Assembly (NCBI RefSeq): GCF_000745475.1
Contig: NZ_JQJJ01000008.1
Location: 825,374 to 889,373 of the forward strand
Source of the DNA: Allobosea sp. UNC402CLCol
Lineage (GTDB): Bacteria > Pseudomonadota > Alphaproteobacteria > Rhizobiales > Beijerinckiaceae
Length of the DNA: 64,000 nucleotides
Direction of reading: 5' to 3'
The notes under the pieces are model-generated. The model had not been told where the DNA came from and searched no databases. It was given only the letters and a program-made list of their open reading frames with translations. Both the position numbers and the translations under genes were made by a program. Shown piece after piece: positions 1-8,332 of this stretch. How positions within the stretch are numbered: the stretch's first letter is position 1; every line of letters starts with the position of its first letter.

Positions 1-657
1 CAGATCGACCCGTCCTGGCTGCGTCGCCAGATCGGCGTCGTCTTGCAGGACAATATCCTGTTCAACCGCTCGGTGCGCGACAACATCGCTTTGGCCGACC
101 CCGCCCTTCCGGCGGACAAGGTGATCGAAGTCGCGAAACTGGCGGGCGCGCACGACTTCATCCTCAAATTGCCGGAGGGCTACGACACAATCGTCGGTGA
201 GCGCGGCGGTAGCCTGTCGGGTGGGCAGCGGCAGCGTATCGCCATCGCCCGGGCCCTGGCGACCGATCCCCGCGTCCTGATCTTCGATGAGGCGACGAGC
301 GCGCTCGACTACGAGAGCGAGCACATCATCCAGCAGAACATGACGCAGATCGCGCGCTCCCGGACCGTGCTCGTCATCGCGCACCGTCTCTCCACCCTGC
401 GGATGGCCGATCGCATCGTCACCATCGAAGGCGGCCGCCTGATCGAGGACGGCACTCACGAGCAACTGATGCGCACCGGCGGCCGCTACGCCACCTTGCA
501 TCGGCTTCAGTCCGGATTGCCGGAGGCCGCAAACACGCAAGCCGCGGCGGGTCAGGCCGCGTCCCGATCCGGGGCGTGGGGGCCCTCCCCACTGACAACG
601 CTCGCGGGGCATCAGCCGTCCAACCTGGCCACCGCCCGTACCCACAAGCATCTTTGA
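1..657 (+). CDS. HlyB-type type I secretion ABC ATPase, C-terminal part (5' end outside window)
   Basis: Only the last 218 residues are visible, and the frame is open to the left edge. They form the second half of an ABC nucleotide-binding domain: Q-loop GVVLQD, signature LSGGQ at visible residue 72, Walker B ending [10 protein letters not shown], and an H-loop IAHRLS near residue 127. The wording is very close to E. coli HlyB ([19 protein letters not shown]). The family energises one-step export of unfolded proteins through an inner-membrane ABC / HlyD adaptor / TolC channel. A 45-residue Ala/Ser/Pro-rich tail follows the ATPase. The HlyD-type adaptor starts 90 bases downstream on the same strand, so the two probably form one operon. 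Whether this protein keeps its own N-terminal C39-like domain cannot be seen. Confidence 0.93.
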   Translation, partial: QIDPSWLRRQIGVVLQDNILFNRSVRDNIALADPALPADKVIEVAKLAGAHDFILKLPEGYDTIVGERGGSLSGGQRQRIAIARALATDPRVLIFDEATSALDYESEHIIQQNMTQIARSRTVLVIAHRLSTLRMADRIVTIEGGRLIEDGTHEQLMRTGGRYATLHRLQSGLPEAANTQAAAGQAASRSGAWGPSPLTTLAGHQPSNLATARTHKHL

Positions 658-747
658 GACGTCGGATGACCGCATCCTCCACAACCCCGGGAGCCTCTAC
701 GCCGCGCTGATTTCCCTTGGGAAAGCAGCGGCGACGAGAAAAAAGCC

Positions 748-2682
748 ATGCACGCGCTCACGAACGATCAATCGGGACTTTTCGCACTGGAGATGCTGCT
801 GCGCCTGCGCGGCGCCATCGCCACGAAGGAAGACCTTCGCAACCATCTCGGTGACGGCGCCGTCGGCGTCACCGAGATCCTGAAGGGCGCACGGGCCTAT
901 GGCTTTGTCGCCCGCTCCTTCTCCGCGACATGGGACAAGCTGGCCGAGCTTCCGCTGCCTTGCATTGCGGCGCTTCGCAACGGCGGCTTCCTCCTGCTCG
1001 GAAAGGTCAATCACGAGAACGCGGTCGTCGTCGCGTCGAACATCACGCAGCCGACCTTGATGACGCGGGCCGAATTCGAAGACCAATGGGGCGGGCGTCT
1101 GGTCCTGCTGAAGCAGGCGAAGACGGCTGCCGAGAACATGCCGCGCCTCGACAGGGCCGTGGCGATCAGGGCGCGTCAGGCTCTGACATCGACGGCGGAA
1201 TGGGGCGCTCGCAACACCCGCGCCGCCGTGACGAGCCTCGCCACGCGCTCGCAGGCCCTTCAGCAGGCCGTCATCGCCCGATCGACCGATGAGAAGCACC
1301 TGCGCTCCCTGGAGCTCGCATTTCTGCCGGCAGCGCTCGAAATCGTCGAGACGCCGCCCTCCCCACTCGGGCGCATCATCGGCCTGAGCATCGTTTCCAT
1401 CTTCGCCGCCGCCTTGCTCTGGGCCTGCATCGGCACCGTCGACATCGTCGCCGTCGCGCCCGGAAAGATCATCCCCAGCGACCGGACCAAGATGGTCCAG
1501 CCCTTCGAGACCGGTGTCGTGCGCGAGATCAAGGTCCGCGACGGCCAGAGCGTCAAGGCAGGCGACGTGTTGGTCGATCTCGACTCGACGACCGCCGATG
1601 CCGAGGTCGGGCATCTGCAGAGCGATCTGATGGCCGCTCGCCTCGATATCGCGAGGCTGCGGGCGGCGATCGCCAACAAGGAAGACCCCCTTTCGGCGTT
1701 TACTCCACCCAAGGACGCGTCTGCTGACCTGGTGCAGATGTATCGCGGCCTCCTCCTCAGCCAGAGCAGCGAGCAGAAGGCCAAGCTCGCGAGCATCGAT
1801 GGGCAGCTGGCGCAGAAGGCGGCGGAGCGCGACACGATTCAGGCCTCCGTCGACAAGCTGAAGAACACGCTCGTGCCGCTCCAGCAACGCGTCGAGATTC
1901 GCGAGCAGCTTTTCCAGAAGGAGCTCGGCTCCAAGGTCACCTATCTCACCGAATTGCAGGATCTCGTCGGCCAGCGTCAGGACATCCTCGTTCAGGAGAA
2001 GCGCGGCAGCGAAACCAATGCCGCGGTCACCGCCTTGACCGAGACGCGCGCGAAGACCGTGGCGGAGTACGAGCGAACCCTGTTCGACGACCTGACCAAG
2101 GCCCAGCAGAAGGAGGCCGGCTTCAGGCGGGACATCGTCAAGGCCGAGCAGCGCAGGAACCTGCAGAGGCTGACGGCCCCGGTCGACGGCATCGTGCAGC
2201 AGCTCGCGATTCATACGATCGGCGGCGTCGTCACGCCGGCGCAGACGCTGATGTACATCGTTCCGGCAGACAGCCGGCTGGAAATCGAGGCGATGATCTC
2301 GAACCGCGACATCGGCTTCGTCAGCGCCGGCCAGGAAGCCGCCGTCAAGATCGACACCTTCAATTTCACCCGCTACGGCCTGCTGCGCGGCACCATCCTC
2401 AGCATCTCGCAGGATGCCATCCCGCGCGACAAGATTCCCGACACCGCCGGTGACAAAACCTCGGGAGCGGGAAACGACAGCAGCGAACCGCGCGGGCAGG
2501 AACTCCTCTACGCCGCGCGCATCTCGCTCGACCGCACGCAACTCGCGATCGAGGACAAGCAGGTCAACCTGTCGCCCGGCATGGCCGTGACGGCGGAGGT
2601 CAAGACCGGCCGGCGGCGGATCATCAGCTATCTGCTCTCGCCGCTCTCCCGCTACCAGCACGACAGCATGCGGGAACGCTAA
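748..2682 (+). CDS. HlyD-family periplasmic adaptor with an N-terminal HlyB-like (C39-like) domain
   Basis: 644 residues. From about residue 192 onward it is a recognisable HlyD: FLPAALEIVETP, a single membrane segment at about 205-227, a lipoyl-like segment, a long periplasmic coiled coil (about 290-460) and the C-terminal VTPAQTLMYIVP and SYLLSPL motifs. Residues 5-125 are not HlyD. They match the C39-peptidase-like domain normally found at the N-terminus of HlyB (GLFALEMLLR, LPCIAALRNGGFLLLGKV, FEDQWGGRLVLL). The catalytic Cys and His of true C39 peptidases are absent, so it would bind rather than cut substrate. A linker of about 65 residues joins the two parts. The ATG at 748 is the first start after the ATPase gene and the frame is continuous, so this is a fusion rather than a misread gap. 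Substrate unknown. Confidence 0.9.
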   Translation: MHALTNDQSGLFALEMLLRLRGAIATKEDLRNHLGDGAVGVTEILKGARAYGFVARSFSATWDKLAELPLPCIAALRNGGFLLLGKVNHENAVVVASNITQPTLMTRAEFEDQWGGRLVLLKQAKTAAENMPRLDRAVAIRARQALTSTAEWGARNTRAAVTSLATRSQALQQAVIARSTDEKHLRSLELAFLPAALEIVETPPSPLGRIIGLSIVSIFAAALLWACIGTVDIVAVAPGKIIPSDRTKMVQPFETGVVREIKVRDGQSVKAGDVLVDLDSTTADAEVGHLQSDLMAARLDIARLRAAIANKEDPLSAFTPPKDASADLVQMYRGLLLSQSSEQKAKLASIDGQLAQKAAERDTIQASVDKLKNTLVPLQQRVEIREQLFQKELGSKVTYLTELQDLVGQRQDILVQEKRGSETNAAVTALTETRAKTVAEYERTLFDDLTKAQQKEAGFRRDIVKAEQRRNLQRLTAPVDGIVQQLAIHTIGGVVTPAQTLMYIVPADSRLEIEAMISNRDIGFVSAGQEAAVKIDTFNFTRYGLLRGTILSISQDAIPRDKIPDTAGDKTSGAGNDSSEPRGQELLYAARISLDRTQLAIEDKQVNLSPGMAVTAEVKTGRRRIISYLLSPLSRYQHDSMRER

Positions 2683-2683
2683 G

Positions 2684-2783
2684 GCATTTTCGAGCGAAAC
2701 GGACACCGGTTCGCGTAAAGAAAATGCTATAAAACAAAGAGATGGATCATTCCTGCGATTCAGAGAACCGCGGAAATGATCCA
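2684..2783. repeat. Dispersed palindromic repeat, family A copy 1
   Basis: It begins two bases after the hlyD stop. It shares GCATTTTCGAGCGAA, GGACACCGGTTCGCGT, AAGAAAATGC and ACAAAGAGATGGA with the copy at 16278-16382. The right half is an inverted repeat (GGATCATT...AATGATCC, 2744-2782). It lies between the convergent adaptor and sigma-factor genes and could act as a bidirectional terminator. Confidence 0.85.
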
Positions 2784-2902
2784 GGAGCCGGCCCGGGGGG
2801 ACCCAAACCGAAAGCTTCGCATCGGGCCGGATTTCGCATTCGGCCCGATGCCATGGGCGTCCCTCTTTTCGGCGTCTCCGAAAGCCGGTCTTCCCGGTGC
2901 GT

Positions 2903-3508
2903 TCAGGCAAGCCGCCGTGTCGCGCCGGCGGCCTGATGGACCGCCATGACCGCCCGGACCCGGCTGTCGAAACCGATCTCGCTGATGTTGTCGATCCCGA
3001 GCAGGGCTGCCAGCCGCGAACGGGCGCGGTTGATCCTGCTCTTGATCGTTCCGGTGGTGGTTCGACAAAGCGTCGCAGTATCCTCGTAGGAAAGCCCCGC
3101 CGCGCCGACCAGCATCAGCGCCTCGCGCTGATCGAACGGAATTTCGCGCAGGGCCGCACAGAACTCCTTGTATTCCAGCAGGCCCTCCTGCTCCGGCGCC
3201 GCGCGCAGCGACTCGGAATAGCAGCCATCGGCGTCCTCGACCTCGTGGCGCCGCCGGCGCAGATCGGAGAGGTAGCAGTTTCGCAAGATCGTCGTCAGCC
3301 AGGCACCGAGATTGGTGCCGGGCCGGAAGGTGTGGATCTTGCTGATCGCGCGCATCAGCGTTTCCTGCACGAGATCGTCTGACCTGTCCGCGCTTCGGCT
3401 GAGGGACATGGCATAGGCGCGCAATTGCGGCTCGAAAGTCAGCATTTGCTGCTGAAGGGAGAGAGAGCCGGCTTCCAACTTCCCGGAATTATTGTCTCCG
3501 CAGGCCAT
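2903..3508 (-). CDS. ECF-type RNA polymerase sigma factor, EcfG-like
   Basis: 201 residues from an ATG at 3508, which has a GGGAGA Shine-Dalgarno 8 bases upstream; a GTG 8 codons further up (3532) is less well supported. Region 2 (SDDLVQETLMRAISKI ... GAWLTTILRN) and region 4 (LPREALML-type FDQREALMLVGAAGLSYED, then GTIKSRINRARSRL) are complete. The region 4 wording resembles the EcfG/RpoE2 general-stress sigma factors of alphaproteobacteria. No NepR anti-sigma or PhyR gene lies beside it, so it may be a paralogue with its own input. It is followed downstream by the family A repeat and preceded by the ExoF-like gene on the same strand. A GGAAC box on the minus strand at 3578-3574 could be part of an EcfG-type promoter, but no convincing -10 was found. 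Confidence 0.9.
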   Translation of the reverse strand: MACGDNNSGKLEAGSLSLQQQMLTFEPQLRAYAMSLSRSADRSDDLVQETLMRAISKIHTFRPGTNLGAWLTTILRNCYLSDLRRRRHEVEDADGCYSESLRAAPEQEGLLEYKEFCAALREIPFDQREALMLVGAAGLSYEDTATLCRTTTGTIKSRINRARSRLAALLGIDNISEIGFDSRVRAVMAVHQAAGATRRLA

Positions 3509-3606
3509 CGTCGATCTCCCACTCACAACCACGAGACAAAACCATCCACCGCTCGCAGACGAAACGAGCCTGCGTTCCCGGCAGCGCGGACCGCGCAGCC
3601 GAACCG

Positions 3607-4899
3607 TTACTGCTTCACTTTGGCCGGCATCATCATGTTGGTCTGCTCGAGCGGACCGGCGATGCCGAGCCCTCCTCCGGGGATGATGCTCCGCTGGACC
3701 CTGAGCACGTCCCCGGGCAGGAGCTCCATGCTCTCCGGCGCGTCGATCGTCTCGGACTTTCCGTCCTGAATGCGGACGACCGTCAGGCTGCGGGTCTCGA
3801 CGGGGCCGTCGGAGTTTCCGATCAGCGTCGGGACGGTCACCTTGGCCTCCACGAGAAGACTCCGGTTGGTGTCGAACTTCACGCTGACCTCGTCGAGATC
3901 CATCCGGACCTTCTGCACCTCGGCGGTCAGGGACGCGTTGCGCTCGCTCTTCAGGTCGAAGATCCTCTGGTCGGCCTGCGTGATGTTCTGGCGCGACCGC
4001 AGGATCAGCGTCTGGAAGCCCTGCTCGTTCATTTCGAGCTGCGCCTGCATGCGCTCGAGGTTCGCCAGGCGGCTGATGGTCGTCAGGCCACGCTTGACCA
4101 GATCCCGAACCTCCTTGAGCTCCTTCTCGACGCTCGCGACCTGGACCTTGTTGGCCTCGATCTGGCGCTTGATCGCCTCGATCTCGCGCTCATACAGGGC
4201 CCGGTTCTGCTCCAGGCTGTCGATCTGGGTCTTCAGGGAATCGACATGGATGTTCAGGAGCGAACGCTCCTCGTCGATCAGTTGTCTCACCCCGCCATCG
4301 CTCTGCGACCGGGCGAGAAGCTCGGGCGGAAACTGGATGTCGCTCCTCATCACCAGCTCGGAGTTCAGGCGGGCCCGGCGCGCCGTCAGCTCGTAATACC
4401 GCCTGACGAGATTCCGCATATCGCCGGTGATGTTGATGCTGTCGCGGTCGAGCCGCATCAGGCCGGGGTCACTGAACCGCAGCCACCCGCCGGCCAGGCT
4501 GACGACTTGCAGAACGGTCATTCCCGGGCGGAACTGATACTCGCCGGGCTTCTGCACGTCGCCCAGCACATAGACCGGCCGGGTCTCGAGGACCTCGACC
4601 GAGGCGCCGGGCTTATCGGAAATGCCGGAGCGCACGAAGCGCTCGGCAATCTGGCCCGCGATTTCCTTGGTCGAAAGGCCGTTGACGGGAATATCCCCGA
4701 TCGGCGCGATGGAGATCGTTCCATTCGCGCGGACTTTGTATTCACCGCTCAGCTCAGGATACTGAAAGATCTTGATCTTGAGCTTGTCATCGGCCCGAAC
4801 GACGTAGTCGGACGTCGCGCGCACAGTGTTGCCGTTGAGCGTGAACAGGACCAGTGAAACTGTCCCGACGACATTTACCCATGAACGGCTTCGCTTCAT
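3607..4899 (-). CDS. ExoF-like outer-membrane polysaccharide export protein
   Basis: 430 residues. A signal peptide (about 1-28, ending VRA) is followed by a polysaccharide-export (Wza/KpsD-type) domain with the typical start YVVRADDKLKIKIF. An SLBB beta-grasp segment follows (VYVLGDVQKPGEYQFRPG, about 105-160). A long charged coiled coil occupies about 190-330, and a further beta-rich segment mentions LLPGDVLRV. This build is that of rhizobial ExoF rather than short Wza. The family forms or caps the periplasmic and outer-membrane conduit for exopolysaccharide. The ATG at 4899 has a GAGAGG Shine-Dalgarno; an alternative ATG at 4920 overlaps the stop of the upstream chain-length gene (ATGA) but lacks one. 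It is co-transcribed with the gene at 4917-6485. Confidence 0.87.
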   Translation of the reverse strand: MKRSRSWVNVVGTVSLVLFTLNGNTVRATSDYVVRADDKLKIKIFQYPELSGEYKVRANGTISIAPIGDIPVNGLSTKEIAGQIAERFVRSGISDKPGASVEVLETRPVYVLGDVQKPGEYQFRPGMTVLQVVSLAGGWLRFSDPGLMRLDRDSINITGDMRNLVRRYYELTARRARLNSELVMRSDIQFPPELLARSQSDGGVRQLIDEERSLLNIHVDSLKTQIDSLEQNRALYEREIEAIKRQIEANKVQVASVEKELKEVRDLVKRGLTTISRLANLERMQAQLEMNEQGFQTLILRSRQNITQADQRIFDLKSERNASLTAEVQKVRMDLDEVSVKFDTNRSLLVEAKVTVPTLIGNSDGPVETRSLTVVRIQDGKSETIDAPESMELLPGDVLRVQRSIIPGGGLGIAGPLEQTNMMMPAKVKQ

Positions 4900-4916
4900 C
4901 GTAGCACCTCTCCGCT

Positions 4917-6485
4917 TCATGACGATCCGGCAACCGGCTCGATAGGCATCGCAGGCCCGAACAGGCCTCGTCCGGCGGCCATCAACCCTTCCGCCTCCCA
5001 GAGCTTGTCCCCGAAACGGCCGATCATCCGGTCATCGACCATGTTCAAAACCGCTCCGATGAAATCCGACGGCGCCGCGCCGGAGACCGTGAAGGCGCGC
5101 TCGATCCGCTCCATCTCGGCGCCGCCCCATTTCATCACCAGCAGGATTCCGTCGATGTTCTGCGCGGCCATGCGAAACTCGGGACCGCGTTCGAGGGCCG
5201 GCAGGCAGACGACGATCAGGTCGTAGGCTGCCAGCGATGTCTGATCGCAATGCATCCACCAGTTGGCGACGCCCTCGCCGGTGCCGGGAGGAGGCGTGAT
5301 GAGAAGATCGGGTCCGTCGCCGCCATTGTTCCAGAGGCTGCCGCCGAGCGGCTGCGGCTGCGTCCCCGAGAATGCCGGCGCGGAGGACATCTCCCTCGCG
5401 GACGATCGCGACGTCTCGCTGCCGCCGGCCTCCACGAGCAGAACCTTCCTCTGGCTGCGCGCGGCCATCTGGGCGAGGTGCCGCGCCACGGTCGTCGCGC
5501 CATCTCCTGCGATCGAGGAGGCGACGCCGACGGTGCGTGCCTTGGCCGCCTCGATCGCGACCGTCGCCCGCAGAAGCGTTTGCGCCAGCAAGGCTTCAGG
5601 CAGGCGATCCTGGCCGGCACGCTGCCGAGCCTGGCTCGAAATCGCGGGCTTGCCGCTTTTGAACAAGGGGATCGCGCCGATGCACTCCAGGCCGAAACGC
5701 TGAATCTGCGCGGCACTGCGGATCGTCTTGTCCCGGAAGTCGAGAAACAGCACCAGCGCCGCCCCGATCACCAATCCGGCCATGACCGTAGCCATGATGA
5801 TCAGGATCTTCCGCGGTCCGTTGGGCTTGTCCGGAGCGAGCGCCGGCGTCATCACATAGACGCTGGGTCCCAAGCCCTGCAGCCGCTCGCGCAGCAATGG
5901 CGAGCGCTCGCCATCCTGCTCCGCGTTGAGACGCGCCTGGAGCATGACCTGGCTGATGCCATTGGCGATGAGCGCGGACTTCTCCGGATCGGAGGTCGTG
6001 ACGTCGACGAGGATCGTGTGACTGGTTCCGACCCGCTTGACCGCGATGCTCCTGGCGAGGGACTCGATGGCGGCTTCCTGCTTCGCGCGGCTCCCGTCGG
6101 AGGTCGCTGGCGACGTGCCGGAAAGCCACCGGGCGAGCCCCTGAAACGCCGTCGCCGCGGGAACGAACTCGGAATCCTCGGTAAGGTCCAGCGACCCTAC
6201 GACCTTGGCCAGGGTACCGCGCGAGCGGATGACCTCGCTCTCGTTCTCGACCTGCGTGAGATCGGCGCGCCCGAGGGAAATGACGAGGTCGGGGCCGGGC
6301 TGAACTTCCTTCACATAGACCAGGAGCTGCGTCGACGCCGTATAGCTCGCTGGCCTCAGCACCGTGTAGAGCAGGCCAAGCATCGCCGCGAGACCGACAC
6401 ATGCGGCAATGAGCTTCCAGCGGCGGCGTAGGCTGAGAAGGCCGAATGTTGTGGAGGGCTGGCGCTCGTCAATATAGACCGACAT
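4917..6485 (-). CDS. ExoP/Wzc-like polysaccharide chain-length determinant with degenerate kinase domain
   Basis: 522 residues. A Wzz-type architecture is visible: membrane segment 1 at about 23-44, a short periplasmic part with VTTSDPEKSALIANGI, a proline-rich stretch (PALAPDKPNGP), and membrane segment 2 at about 226-248 followed by DFRDKTIRSAAQ. The cytoplasmic part is a P-loop (BY-kinase/MinD-like) fold, but the expected Walker A GEGKS/T appears as AGDGATT, with no lysine, at about residues 322-328. There is no C-terminal tyrosine cluster, which argues against autophosphorylation. The periplasmic coiled coil is also short for the family. It probably sets polymer length or gates export together with the ExoF-like partner. 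The ATG at 6485 is preceded by GGAAG. Confidence 0.85.
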   Translation of the reverse strand: MSVYIDERQPSTTFGLLSLRRRWKLIAACVGLAAMLGLLYTVLRPASYTASTQLLVYVKEVQPGPDLVISLGRADLTQVENESEVIRSRGTLAKVVGSLDLTEDSEFVPAATAFQGLARWLSGTSPATSDGSRAKQEAAIESLARSIAVKRVGTSHTILVDVTTSDPEKSALIANGISQVMLQARLNAEQDGERSPLLRERLQGLGPSVYVMTPALAPDKPNGPRKILIIMATVMAGLVIGAALVLFLDFRDKTIRSAAQIQRFGLECIGAIPLFKSGKPAISSQARQRAGQDRLPEALLAQTLLRATVAIEAAKARTVGVASSIAGDGATTVARHLAQMAARSQRKVLLVEAGGSETSRSSAREMSSAPAFSGTQPQPLGGSLWNNGGDGPDLLITPPPGTGEGVANWWMHCDQTSLAAYDLIVVCLPALERGPEFRMAAQNIDGILLVMKWGGAEMERIERAFTVSGAAPSDFIGAVLNMVDDRMIGRFGDKLWEAEGLMAAGRGLFGPAMPIEPVAGSS

Positions 6486-6614
6486 TGGGCTTCCGATCTG
6501 TATCCACCGACCATTTGATGTCTTTGCAGGAACTCCGCTCCCTCAAAGACGGCGTTCGCAAGTCACACAACGCGAATACGCGGACTGTAAGTCACGATAA
6601 AACTTCGATATTTT

Positions 6615-7331
6615 TCACTGCAGCTTTGCAGGAACGAATTCGCACGATTGATTCGTCGCTGTACTGGGCAAAGCCAATTCCAGATGCTCGGCGTCCACAA
6701 CACGCGCCGCTCTCATCCAGACAAAGGCTCTGTTCCAGACCTCCCAGCTCATCTCCTCCATGATGAGCCCGTAATCCTCCGGGCTGAGCCGCCGCAAAAT
6801 CAGCTCAGCCACCCTGCGGGCCCGGTCCGCGCCCGGGTCGTTTCGCCTCCCTTCGGCGGGCCCGTTAAGCTCGCGCGCGGGAAGAAACGACGAGGAGAAT
6901 CCTTCCTGCGCCGGACGCTGCACCGCCTCCATCCTGGTCTTGCGCGTATCCACGACCTGCGAATGCAGCTCGCTGCGGGACACGCGCTCACCATTCTCGA
7001 GTCGCTGCAGGATGGTGGTGCGAACCGCCGGCGGGGTCGTCTTGGCGAGATAGACACGAAGCGTCGATGGAACCATCAGCGCGACGAGCTTCGCATTCGC
7101 ATCGGAATCGGCGCCGCGCGCCAGCTTCATCAGGTCCTGCGCGGTCCTGATCTTGAACTCGCACGCCTTTTCGACCCATTTGACGAAGACCCCGTGGGGC
7201 AGCCGCTCCTTGACGCGAAGGAGCTCGCGGCCGATTTCCACAGCATGTTCGGTCGCAGCCCGACGCAGGACCTTGATCCTTTGAGCGGCATCCTGCAATT
7301 CTATCGCGGAGAGCTGTGCATTCGGCAACAC
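6615..7331 (-). CDS. DUF3102 family protein
   Basis: 238 residues from a GTG at 7331, which has GAGGG seven bases upstream; a TTG at 7349 is the alternative. The N-terminal half has the DUF3102 pattern: an aromatic-poor helix, then EIGRELLRVKERLPHGVFVKW and RTAQDLMKLA (about residues 30-75). A charged central linker precedes a C-terminal helical segment with ARRVAELILRRLSPEDYGLI. Proteins of this family are small, probably DNA-associated helical proteins often seen on plasmids and phages; their function is not established. It is an isolated gene, transcribed toward the polysaccharide pair but separated from it by 129 bases. No phage or plasmid genes are nearby. Confidence 0.7.
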   Translation of the reverse strand: MLPNAQLSAIELQDAAQRIKVLRRAATEHAVEIGRELLRVKERLPHGVFVKWVEKACEFKIRTAQDLMKLARGADSDANAKLVALMVPSTLRVYLAKTTPPAVRTTILQRLENGERVSRSELHSQVVDTRKTRMEAVQRPAQEGFSSSFLPARELNGPAEGRRNDPGADRARRVAELILRRLSPEDYGLIMEEMSWEVWNRAFVWMRAARVVDAEHLELALPSTATNQSCEFVPAKLQ

Positions 7332-7349
7332 GGCTATACCCTCACTCAA

Positions 7350-7925
7350 CCCACAGTACTATTCAGCTTACGCTTGGTGCACTGCACCGTGAAGCGAGCA
7401 AAGGGGTTCCCGTCGGCGCAAAGGGAGTAGCTCCTTGAGGCGACACGCGATCCGTTTACGACGCCGGCGCGGCGACAGAGATTAAATAAAAATCTAATTT
7501 ATATCAGTTACTTATCATATTTTAGGAGAATCGGAGCTACCCCCGTTCCGCTCCGCGACAAGCGAAATGAGCCTCGCTTTTCGGAAGCTCCCGCCTGATG
7601 GCAGCTCGGCCTCCCTTCAGAAACATTACCTTACGTAAGTATCAAGACGGGATGCCGCGTGGCAGAAATCGCCGCAAGCGAGATCTTGGCTGCCGGAAGG
7701 TCACGCCCGCAGTGAACCGATCTCCTGGCAGGGCGAACCAGAAACCCGGGCAGCAACATAGCCAGTGACGCTGCGTCGAGCGGAGAAAGCCCGGACATCA
7801 CACCGGTCTGCGAAGCCGCCGCGCCTGGGCCCCAGATCTACAGTGCCGGCGGCATATCGACGTCGATCATGATGGTCCCGAACCGAGCTTGACGGTGCGG
7901 CACGACCTTATAGGTTGGACGTGAT
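7350..7925. other. Intergenic region without a gene
   Basis: About 575 bases between the DUF3102 gene and the cobalamin riboswitch. No reading frame with a ribosome-binding site and sensible composition was found. It holds an A+T-rich patch (about 7482-7526) that stands out from the GC-rich surroundings, and a 10-base palindrome CTTACGTAAG at 7630-7639. It presumably contains divergent promoters for the DUF3102 gene and the riboswitch transcript. Confidence 0.6.
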
Positions 7926-8104
7926 CGAGGTTCTCCAGATTCAGCCTGGAGCTAAGAGGGAATTCGGTGAGGCGCGTTGCGCCAAAGCCGAGGCTGCCCC
8001 CGCAACTGTAAGCGGCGAGCTCTCCGTCCATCGTCCACTGGCGCGTGCCGCGCCGGGAAGGCCGGGCGGAACCGGCGTCGACCCGCGAGCCAGGAGACCT
8101 GCCC
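7926..8104 (+). promoter_or_regulatory. Cobalamin (adenosylcobalamin-type) riboswitch
   Basis: The conserved elements appear in order: AAGAGGGAA plus GGTGAGG, AAAGCCGAGGCTGCCCCCGC followed by AACTGTAAGCGG, then CGAGCCAGGAGACCTGCC. A GC hairpin (CCCCG 8102-8106 with CGGGG 8129-8133) without a T-run follows, so control is probably translational. A GGAGG at 8140-8144 lies just after it. The element precedes a BtuFCD/FecBCD-type import operon and predicts repression of it by cobalamin. Confidence 0.95.
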
Positions 8105-8332
8105 CGGTCATCGAAGACGTCTTTCGGACGGGGTGTTCCGGAGGTGTGTGTCGGTGATGGCCATGCGGCCGTCATCCGTCCGCATCCTGCGCAGCTCCCG
8201 CATCCGTCATCTCGGGGAGCGATGAAGTCCATGTTCATGAAGACCGCCGGCCGCGCTGTCGCGGGGAGCTTGACGGCTGCGCGCCGCTCGCCCTATCAGA
8301 AATGTAACAATGTTTCATATAAGGCTTCCTCT

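Noticed and set aside
697..2910. Long open frame of over 700 codons on the minus strand opposite the HlyD-type gene
   Set aside because: It is antisense to a gene with clear homology, is Arg/Asp/Leu-rich in the manner of GC-rich shadow frames, has no recognisable domain, and its end reads through the palindromic repeat.
8222..8332. Upstream ATG starts (8222, 8231) for the binding protein
   Set aside because: They would put about 37 residues of unlikely composition before a perfect signal peptide; kept as alternatives only.
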